A stretch of 64,000 nt of DNA, taken from positions 5,888,320-5,952,319 of the forward strand of contig OU452219.1 of the NCBI GenBank assembly GCA_911728455.2, in the 5' to 3' direction. Made by a program: the position numbers and the translations under genes. The DNA is from Marthasterias glacialis (taxonomy: Eukaryota; Echinodermata; Asteroidea; Forcipulatida; Asteriidae). A model generated the notes under the pieces. That model worked only from the letters and a program-made list of their open reading frames with translations. It ran no database searches and was not told where the DNA came from. Below are positions 55,387 to 64,000 of this stretch, in pieces; position 1 is the stretch's first letter, and every line of letters begins with the position of its first letter.

Positions 55387-56759
55387 CCTTCTATGAATGG
55401 TGTTGTGGTCCGGATCCAAACGAGGTAAACCCCACACCTCCACGCTCTTATAGTCCTCGTGCCGAAATCTTCATCAAATTCAAAATGTACATTTACCTTT
55501 TATGTAAATTTAGTCACATATTGTAGAGCCAAATTTACAAATATCTTTAGGCGAAAACTGAGTCACAAGTTTTGGTGCTAACAAATTCTACACAATTTGA
55601 CTAGTGAAATTTGAGTCAAGATTTTTGGGATCTGACCTAGTTAGATAAGTTTTCTACCACTGAGAATTGAGTCAAAAGTTTCGGATCCAAACCTATAAAA
55701 TATAAATTTTCCTCTGGTGAGAACAGAGGTCAAAGTTTTTGGATCCAAGTCACAATTTTGAAAGTCAAAGGCTGTCATGACGATCGTGACGAAAAATAGA
55801 CGTATGATGTCCAAGGTTACACAAATTAGACAAAATTATTAGACAATCTAGCTGATGCATGGAAATGCTATAGAAAGAGTGGAGGTCAACATTATCCTCA
55901 CGGGTAATCTTAAATCCAAACTGTGCCCATATCGGTGCGTAGCTCAAGAAATATGTTGAACAGTCTGGAGAAGGACAGCAAATCTTTGCACTGATTTGCA
56001 GCAGAAATTTGATGCATCATCAACGTGGATATTGAAGTCTCCGGAGAATACAATATAGAAGGGGTGTAGAAGGTATATTCAACGATCATTCTGTCAAAAT
56101 TAAAATTTGTTGAACAGCCTCCTTGAGCAGCGGATGATGGTACACATTCACAAGGCGAACTGTAGACCTTTACCATGCTGCCACCATCTTGGTGATGTTT
56201 CCTGTATCCATTAACAGTAATAGATGCTAATATTCATTGCACAAAAAGGAACCAGACTATTTGCCCTTCCAGCCTCGGTTTGGTTACATTGGTTTGAATG
56301 GGATAAAATCACGATTTTTCTGTAGCGTGTGAATGCAACACCGAGTGAAACTTCAACATTATACGAAATTGAAAGAGCAAGCTTTAGGACTAGTGTCGCT
56401 GGTGTCAAAAGGCCAAAAGCCGGCTTTTTTTCAACCTCCTCATCCTGCCAAGTTCAATTGCAGAGCAAGCTTGTGCTCTAACGCACATTTTAAAAACATC
56501 ATTCAATCTTAAAATTAGGCTTTTGTGTACCAAGAACCGAATACGATCAGTATTTATATATTCTTTGTTTAAGACAAAGCTGAATGTTGGTGTTTTATAA
56601 CCACAGAAGGCTGTCACTTTCGACGTTTCATGCAAGTGGCCTCTGATGGGCATTAAAGGCCATTTCAATCAGTACTTTAATGGACATGAAAGCATCACAA
56701 ATCATGTAACCCTACATTGGTGAAATTGTTACTTCTTGGTTTTCCCTGAACACTACGCA
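55387..56759. other. Intergenic, nothing recognised
   Basis: 55500-55760 has loosely repeated GAGTCAAAAGTTTNGGATCCAA words, suggesting a degenerate tandem repeat of about 65 bp. No exon seen. Confidence 0.4.
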
Positions 56760-57315
56760 GGCCTATACACAATCCGGGCGCGCAAGTGCTGCGGTGTGGT
56801 CAGTGCATAGTTTTGTGCACAAAGACACGAGAAAATCCCATGCTCCTTTTCACTCTTTATGGAAATTAAATGTCTTCCTCAATGATTTACGCAATTTTCC
56901 TGACATTACAGCATGATATAACGATGTACTACATACTTGATAAATATTTACAATTTAACAGAAAGTAAACACTGACATTATGACAAAAAACCTTGCCGAT
57001 GTAACGCATTAAACCAGCGACTGTACAGTTTCTGCGTCTCTCTCACTAAAATTACCTATAACCTGCACCGTTTTCAGGATGATTCAGTTTTTCTTTGGTT
57101 GCAAATAAATTATTTACGGACAGTGATCTACATTGGAATACCATGCTGTCCTGTCAAGGAAATTGCGCAAAACGTTGAGGAAGACATTTAATTTCCATAA
57201 AGAGTGAAAAGGAGCATGGGATTTTCTCGTGTCTTTGTGCACAAAACTGGGCACATGTACACTGCAGCAATGGCGCACGGCGCCCAGCAATTGCTCGCCC
57301 GGATTGGTGTAGGCC
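56760..57315. mobile_element. 556-bp foldback element
   Basis: Ends GGCCTATACACAATCCGGGCG and CGCCCGGATTGGTGTAGGCC. The arms continue inward for about 180 bp (GTGCACAAAGACACGAGAAA, CTTTATGGAAATTAAATGTC and their complements). Confidence 0.85.
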
Positions 57316-57435
57316 CTATAGGATTGGAATAATTGAATGGAGCATTAGGCCATAAATCCATGTATATCCGTGCATTTTCCGTATGTAATGCTTTTATGCA
57401 CGTTAAATTTTGTTATGGACCACTTCCACAATAAA

Positions 57436-57720
57436 CATCATGTCGAGTGGTTAATGCGTCGGACTCAAGCTCTGGTGGCTGAGTCGTCGGAGTGTGGGTT
57501 CGAGTCCGGGTTGCGACGCTTGTGTCCTTGAGCAAGGCACTTAACCATAATTGCTCCGTAAAAGTTGGGGAGGTAGTAGAGCTTCTACTCTACCATTCAG
57601 GCTTCTGATGGATGGCCCCTGGATAAAACAGTTGATTTTTAGCCCACACCTCGAGTGGCTTACTGGCCTTGTGTGTCAGGCGACTGCCATAAAAAAAAAA
57701 AAATTAAAAAAAAATAAATA
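57436..57720 (+). repeat. tRNA-derived SINE with poly(A)-like tail
   Basis: Head GTCGAGTGGTTAATGCG, B box GTGGGTTCGAGTCCGG, centre CCTTGAGCAAGGCACTTAACC, end GAGTGGCTTACTGGCC, then an A-rich tail. It is the best-preserved of the three copies. Confidence 0.8.
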
Positions 57721-58575
57721 AATAAAAAAATTAAAACAATCAGTGTTATTGTGTATTTACCACAAACTATCTGACAAAGATGCCAGCAGAGTGACAAGGG
57801 TCTGTACTGGCACGGTACTGGATTTTATTGTGGATGATTTCCCTTAGTGCAAATGTCTTCATTTGGAAATTGCCAATGAGATCATGAGATATAATTTTTA
57901 ATTTGTTTATTTAATCTGTTTAACCAATTTACCGTGAATTAATTTCTCAGTACGTATTTGATATATACTTCTGTACGAAAGTTAAATATTCAATTATGTT
58001 GGATAATCATTTCATTAACATGGCAAAAGTCCAGGATTTGTATTCATCCAAATTTGTATTTAATAGTATCAGTCTGAAAGCTTAATGATTATGTAGTTCA
58101 TACCAGTACCAATCATCAATAGAATTATTTTGTCTGAAACATTGTCGAGGTCGAGAAAATAGAATTTGAAGACCCCCGATTTTAATTTCGTTTGTAACAA
58201 TCGAAATTAAGGACAATGTGTTTACAAGCTGAAAAGCGTGCGTGGTTTTTCACTATTTTCTCCTGACTCAGACGACAGATTGAGCCCAAATCTTTTAAGT
58301 TTTTTGAAATTATTTTTATGTATATATTAAATCACACAAAGTAAGAATACTAAATTGTCAGCTTTACCAATCTTATTTTTATGTGTTTACCTTTAAAATG
58401 TTGAGTTCCCTTTTCACAGTAATGATATTGAAACAGAAAATGCATCAAGGGTACTAAATGGGCCCATTTTCATTAAATTGTTTTACCGGTAAGCACAGTT
58501 TTGGCCTAACTATAAGCAGGAAAGCATGCATGCGCAAAATTGTATTAATTCATAAATAATAATATGAGACTTTTC
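57721..58575. other. Intergenic, repeat fragment
   Basis: 58070-58180 (GTTCATACCAGTACCAATC, TTGTCTGAAA, GAAGACCCC) resembles 29650-29750 inside intron 6 of the CBM9-like gene and, more weakly, 5030. No exon seen. Confidence 0.4.
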
Positions 58576-58702
58576 AGACGCTAGAGGTACCAGACACAAC
58601 GGTCCCTTTTGACAATTCTGAGCGTGCGCGCACATGCTCAGTACTGCGTGTGTAAGTTATGAGTGTGCGTACTACTGAGTCAGAACCGCGAAAAGGCTCG
58701 TT
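58576..58702. mobile_element. Relative of the foldback MITE at 14888
   Basis: GACGCTAGAGGTACCAGACACAACGGTCC, CATGCTCAGTACTG and GAACCGCGAAAAGG match the ends and core of the element at 14888-15012. Confidence 0.55.
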
Positions 58703-61204
58703 CGCAACAGTTTTGCATTGTAGCATCTTACTCTTCTGCTTACAAAATCCCCTGGAAAGCTAAGCGTGCTTTTCGCTTTGCTTACGGTTAGCAGTTTTTA
58801 TGACTTAGAACACTAATGGCAGCTCCGTTAAAACAGAACAGGTCTGCTTAAAGGCTTTATGGAATTGGGTCCTGATGGCGACATGTTTTACTCCCAGCCC
58901 GATATTTGGTTAAAATTATTGCGTTGAGGAAAGAGTAAAAAGCGGCTGTAAGGTAATACTAACATTAACATAGGTCCGTTGGGATGTGGAGTGGATTTTA
59001 TCCCCCCCCCCCCCCACACACACACACACACAATGCCTAACAATGGGCACAGTGGTTTAAGACCCAGACATCGGGTCAGATTTTTTTTTTCTGAAATTAC
59101 TAAAAAAATCGTTCATTGGATTCTCAAGATCCAGTTTTTGGATGCAAAAATTATTTTTGAGATTATTTGACCTGTATTTCAGAAATTATAGTTCATGTAT
59201 AAAAATGACACAACATTAGGTATAGGGAAAAAAACATATCACTATTATTCAAAAAAGACTACCGAATGCATAAAATACTTGGTCTAAAAATATACATATT
59301 GCTTTAAAGGTTGCCAATTTTATAGCCTATTGAATGGTGTAAAGTATGATTTCAATCAAAATTTGATGATGCTGAAACCTTTATTTGAAATATTCAACTA
59401 AATTAGCCACATTTACGTTTTTTTCAAAAAATTACAGTCACATACTTTCGAAATAAGCCATTAAAGGCCTGGATGAAATGCCATAAATTTGTAATTGAAA
59501 GAGTGACTCTCCGTTATGAATATAAATTCACGGCAAATTAGCGCAACGCCTATTTTAACCCCCAAAATAGCATTTGTCAAAACGGTGTAATTTTCGCGTG
59601 GCATAACAGCGCCCTCTGTTGACTAAAATTGTCAGCACGATGCAAAACACTCTGTCAGGCCACTTCGATGCCGGGGCTATAACGAAAATACAAGTTAAAT
59701 AAGTGTTTGATTGTGAATAATGCCTTTACTGCTTTGCCTCATAAATTAAGACTATTAACTATTGATTGTACTGAATGAACGTATAGTTTAGATTGAAGAC
59801 GAGTTTTTGAAAAACATTGCAGCAAAAGACCTGAGCAAAATTCTCAAGACAAGTTCGCCAACATTATTACATTAAAAATAATGAAAAAAAAAACCTCCAC
59901 AAAAACACGAATCGGTACTGGAAGAACACTCTTTCATATCAGAAGATTTCAGCTAAGTGTTCTTAAGCGGGGCGAAACGGGGGAGCGATACATGTAACTC
60001 GGCTCAATCAAGCCAAGCAATATATAACTGTGGCAAGATTAATGATTATTTCATGGGGGGGGGGAAACACCACACGAAAACATAATAGATGTTAGTTCCC
60101 AATGTCACTCAAAGGCCATGGAAAAATTACGAGACAAACTTTTTCTGATCCTGATAAAATGTCGCCTCATGAAATAAAAACATTAAAAAATATTTCATCA
60201 ACGACTGCATTTTATCAAAAAGGATCTTAAGCTGAAGTTGAAAATTATAGACTTGTTTGGCCAAAAATTAGTTCTCCATACGAAATAGGCTCATGCCACA
60301 AGTTCAGCGATTGCCAAATCAAAACATTAGGTGAAAGTAGAATCCAGGGAAATAGGAGTATCCATAACTGAGCTGATGTATTTTTCATAATTTGACGTTG
60401 CTGTACAAGTGGGGGGGGGGGGATAAAGTGCAGTTTAAATATTTCTTGGGGTAAATCAAGCCAACCGATATTCTTTTTAGAAAAAAATTAAACTGTTTCT
60501 ACGATTTTCAAGCTGTTTTACGCTTTATGTACCTTGCAGCAAACTTTATGGCAACCACAACATATCATTTATACTTTATGACAGCGCCAGGTAAATGCAG
60601 TAATCATTCAGTACTAGTAACGTGTGATTATCTCAAGGGAGAAAAACATTCACGAGAGGGCGCAATTTCTAAACAGCGCCCTCTTGGATATCCCCTCCTT
60701 TTTCATACTTTTGTGCCGCGCATCGGTAAAAAAATGTGTATTATTTCAATTGATAACCCAATTGTATGTGCCCCAAGATGATATTGAGAGATGGCTGATG
60801 TATTTCAAAGGTATTTTGACCGATTATTGTACCAAAATTTGTCGACGTCTGGGTCATATAGGGTTTCAGGGGAACACTAACATTTGAATCATTTTACTGC
60901 GACTTGATCTATCACGTGTACTGCCTTATCTATTTGTATTTTATTTATTTCGTTTTTTTAGCAAAAGCCCTTTGTATCGTCTAAGAAAATACTGTTCAAT
61001 GTTCATGTTGTAGTCTGGTGCTTTGGTCTGAGAATCTTCAGAGGAGTAACCACTTGTAGAAAATGAAAAAGTGCGAAACGGCTCCAGACTTACTAAGAGT
61101 TACCGCCCATGTTTACTTTTGAGCATTTTTATTATATGCCATCCCTTTGCTGTACTAAACAAAAACGTCTTTATCCCCTTGTAAAAACTGTTTTGTGTAC
61201 AGAT

Positions 61205-61245
<41 letters not shown>

Positions 61246-61395
61246 CAATAGCGCCGCTAACCATAAAGAATAATGTTCAGAGGCACTCTGACAAAAAACA
61301 AAACATGTATAAATTACATAGGAAATCATAGAGAACAAATGAGTTTGAGTCTCTTCTTGGAAAATGTTCACATGAGGGGAAGTTTTTATTTTGTT
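58703..61395. other. Intergenic, simple repeats only
   Basis: A C-run plus (CA)n lies at 59003-59031, G-runs at 60055-60063 and 60410-60421, and (TCAA)n at 61206-61241. An L2/SINE-like or coding segment was not recognised. Confidence 0.4.
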
Positions 61396-61751
61396 ACTCA
61401 TTGCCTTCAAATCTCTTTAAATCATGCTGTTTTGAATTGCTCCTTGATCAAGCAATAAAACACCTAGGCCTACAGTGCGTCGTGATTCTGAGTATGTGAT
61501 TAGAATAACATCCATTTGCCTCTCGGAAATACAACCAGCGGAATCACACTTGGTTCTACAAAATGACGCACCGTGTTCTGTATGAAATTAAATGAATAAC
61601 CGCACAATTTCTAGAGATATTTTATGTGAATCATTATGTTTTACTTTTTTTTTTTTTTTTTTTTTTTAAATCTATCCAACCGTATTCATTTCATAATAAA
61701 CGCATTTAAAGCCTATGTAAAAGCGTCCAATCCGAAGTCAATGTGTCACTT
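61396..61751. mobile_element. Family 1 MITE, copy 4
   Basis: Begins CATTGCCTTCAAATCTC, contains AAATACAACCAGCGGAATCACAC as in copy 3, and ends CCGAAGTCAATGTGTCAC. A 26-T run interrupts it at 61644-61669. Confidence 0.75.
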
Positions 61752-62476
61752 TAGTATTTAAAGGTTAACCACACATTTGGTTTTGGGAAAAATATGTTTG
61801 TTTTTACCTGAGTTTTTACCTGATGTTTTTGTTTATTAATTTGTTGTTGATAAACACACCATCCAACCAAACTGTGAATATTTCATAAGTTTCGGTGGTC
61901 AAGTGTTAGAGAAAACAACGAAAAATGGTTTATGCTGTCACAGTTTTTAATCATTTTCAGGCAATGGTGATATTTGGGGAGTTTTCAACTTTGACTTTAT
62001 TTCAGACGGAGTATATACCTCTAGAAGATTGGATCTGAACTTATCAATGAGATTTCAGATTGAAACTAAATAATTCTGTACTTTGTATTAAAAGTTCAAT
62101 TGTCAGAAAATGTGACTTCCAAATGTGACTCACGGGGAACAGTTAGATTACCATAAACCCCATTTGCGGTGGCGCTGTATTGACTATAGACTAGTCACGT
62201 CCTTGTCGAGCAAACAATACGTTTGACACGCACGTCTCTCACTAAACAGATTATTGTTATTTTGTTTACTCAAAAACATTATGCACATGACTGATTAGAC
62301 GTGCCTTAAAGTATACTTTGCATTAGTTTGATAAGAATATGCGTGTTTGTTCGGTGGCGTGAGATCGCCTGAATGGATGGGCATAAACGGGAGAAATTTT
62401 TGGTAATGGACTCAAATAATCAATACTCTCGTTCGAAAACATGCAATAAAATTGAACAATGGAAGACTTTTGAAGA
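61752..62476. other. Intergenic, nothing recognised
   Basis: AT-rich sequence without recognised exons or repeats. Confidence 0.35.
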
Positions 62477-62593
62477 CGCTAGGTGGCAGCAGACTTTCCA
62501 GGGTAAATCTTTTATTCTCGGAAATATATGTGCATGCTCAAAACTACGCAAACAATGGAAGTAATACCTGGAAAGTCTGCTGCCACCTTAGCG
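62477..62593. mobile_element. 117-bp MITE
   Basis: Inverted ends CGCTAGGTGGCAGCAGACTT and AAGTCTGCTGCCACCTTAGCG, which extend through TCCAGG inward. Confidence 0.8.
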
Positions 62594-62865
62594 TTCCAAA
62601 GTCTCATAATTATTATGAAGCACCTTTGAAAAGCCTCTTTACCAATAAATGAATTTTCACTGATTGAGTAAAATGTGAAAATTGGAGTTGATCGCTGTCG
62701 GCCATTCATTTCTACATTTCAGTGCACAGACTATATAGACTAATCCGAGCAGCTTGAAACTGGCGAATACATGGCCCCTAAATAAGCATTGTTGTGTAAA
62801 TGTTATGTATGCACCGCTGCGCATTTGCGGTAAACATTCAAATTCAACTGTTTTCTTTGCGCATA

Positions 62866-62867
<2 letters not shown>

Positions 62868-62918
<51 letters not shown>
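62868..62918. repeat. 51-T homopolymer
   Basis: An uninterrupted T run. No recognised retroelement body adjoins it, and its length may be unreliable in assembly. Confidence 0.9.
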
Positions 62919-62919
<1 letters not shown>

Positions 62920-63396
62920 GCAAGGAGAGAACGCGCGGACAGTGTAAGGTAGATGGTACGCGCATGAAACAAAGCATGAAGCCGAACACCATGCCACAGC
63001 ATTTCCATTATATGCTGCTGTTATTTTTCAAAGCTCGTAGTCTGGTTCTTGAAAATATGCATAAATAGTTAACTATGTGTAACAGAATAGGTGCCACACA
63101 CAAAGTGTACATCCTAAAGAATAGACCGTATGCACATGCCGTCATTTTAGTAGGGCGCCCTCGTCAAGAGGTCAGAAGAAGGTTGCTCATTGGCCCATCC
63201 TGTGCACCGCGCGTACAAAGATGTTCCTTTTTCCGTTGTTACATCATCGTTTTACCTCTCAGAATGGCGGCGTAGTGAAGTTGATGCATAAAGGTCTATA
63301 GTCCTTGAACATGAATAGAAAATATCGCGAAAGAAAAATCACAAATTCTGATTTTACGGATGTTATGTTTTTTTTTGTTAAAGGTATCTATGGATG

Positions 63397-63571
63397 GCAA
63401 TAACAGTGTGAGGACCCGGTCTTCATGCGTGGTAATGACCGGATTGGTGGACCTCGCCTTCGGCTCGGTCCATTACCAGCGGCCAGCCACCAACCCGGTC
63501 ATTACCACGCAGTAAAGACCGGGTCCTCACCATGGAGCTATATAGCTCTATGGTCCTCACACTGTTGTTGC
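63397..63571. mobile_element. 175-bp foldback upstream of the MIF-family gene
   Basis: Outer arms GCAATAACAGTGTGAGGACC and GGTCCTCACACTGTTGTTGC; inner arms CGTGGTAATGACCGG and CCGGTCATTACCACG. It lies about 270 bp before the TATA box. Confidence 0.8.
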
Positions 63572-63765
63572 CTAAATACACCATTAGAAACAACTTTAGA
63601 CCAAAACATCATGAATGGAAAAAAAACTTTTAAAATGCAAAGTGCACATACATTTAGGCCTTCCCTAATCACGGGTAAATATTTGAGCCAGCACATATCC
63701 ACTAGACACTTCAACTGCTGAACAAAGACGTGACGTCTCGCGGCCAACCTCCCATGTGGATATTG

Positions 63766-63850
63766 ATCCAATCAGTCCTACCTTTTAACTTTGTTATGTG
63801 ATATCTAACCTTTGGATTACGCCCCACCCCTTCAAAAAAGTATAAATAGC
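63766..63850 (+). promoter_or_regulatory. CCAAT/TATA promoter of the MIF-family gene
   Basis: CCAAT at 63768, GCCCCACCCC (GC-box-like) at 63821 and TATAAATAG at 63841. Transcription would start near 63870, giving a 5' UTR of about 65 bp before the ATG at 63935. A TGACGTCTC (CRE-like) is at 63731. Confidence 0.6.
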
Positions 63851-63934
63851 TAGCTAAACGGTGTGTGTCGTATGAAGGACAACCGACCTACCCTGAAACA
63901 CCTCCAGCTATACCAGGAGGATATTCTCAGCAAC

Positions 63935-64000
63935 ATGCCACTTCTTAAGTTAATAACCAACGTGCCAGAGGAACAACTGCCGAAAGACTTTGACTTGCTC
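63935..64000 (+). CDS. MIF / D-dopachrome tautomerase family protein, 5' end (partial)
   Basis: Only the first 22 codons are in the window. They read MPLLKLITNVPEEQLPKDFD followed by LL. The family signature is an N-terminal Pro directly after Met (the catalytic base of the tautomerase), a beta strand, then TN(V/L)P and a second Pro about six residues on; all are present. Whether it is closer to MIF or to DDT cannot be told from this much. The frame is also open back to an ATG at 63872, but that lies at the expected cap site and would bury the catalytic proline, so 63935 is preferred. Known members act as cytokines and phenylpyruvate or dopachrome tautomerases. Confidence 0.75.
   Translation, partial: MPLLKLITNVPEEQLPKDFDLL

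Noticed and set aside
57436..57530. tRNA gene
   Set aside because: A and B boxes are present, but the arms do not form a full cloverleaf and the same body follows in three dispersed copies, so it is a SINE.
63872..63934. Earlier ATG for the MIF-family gene (21 extra residues)
   Set aside because: It falls at the predicted transcription start, and an N-terminal extension would bury the catalytic proline that must follow the initiator Met.

Overview
This is eukaryotic, animal nuclear DNA. The genes have GT-AG introns, AATAAA poly(A) signals, long AT-rich spacers and many small inverted-repeat transposons and tRNA-derived SINEs. The gene content (Ig-type receptors, a TMEM26 orthologue, a secreted CBM9-like protein, and the start of a MIF/D-dopachrome tautomerase gene) fits an invertebrate deuterostome. 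An echinoderm is my best guess, but that is inference: I see no diagnostic species marker.

Region 1 (1-21.8 kb) is a tandem array of Ig-superfamily receptor genes, all on the + strand. It holds the 3' end of one gene (1-865), a decayed copy (3925-4895), and three apparently intact genes whose reading frames are uninterrupted from signal peptide to stop (6985-8202, 12954-14615, 19605-21449). It also holds two internally deleted copies (11215-11640, 17755-18245) and a tail remnant (21704-21760). The intact genes encode a signal peptide, a V-like Ig domain, a second Ig domain with an extra cysteine pair, a Thr-rich stalk, one membrane helix and a tyrosine-motif tail. Two tails carry ITIM/ITIM/ITSM-like motifs. 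The third (gene at 6985) has a quite different tail with an ITAM-like pair. This has the architecture of paired inhibitory/activating receptors. The spacers share sequence at about 6-6.8 kb spacing, so the array grew by segmental duplication.

Region 2 (24.7-35.3 kb) has an inverted-repeat element that ends 51 bp before the start codon of an 11-exon gene for a secreted CBM9-like protein of 379 residues. An 85-100 bp minisatellite lies in its probable 3' UTR. Region 3 (35.3-46.7 kb) is gene-free and filled with repeats. Region 4 (46.7-55.4 kb) is a three-exon TMEM26 gene whose 6.1 kb second intron is packed with foldback elements. Region 5 (55.4-63.7 kb) is gene-free repeats. At the right edge a CCAAT/TATA promoter leads into the first 22 codons of a MIF-family gene.

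The mobile DNA is informative. Several families end at TTAA. One is caught as a nested insertion whose pre-insertion site is preserved at 39.5 kb.
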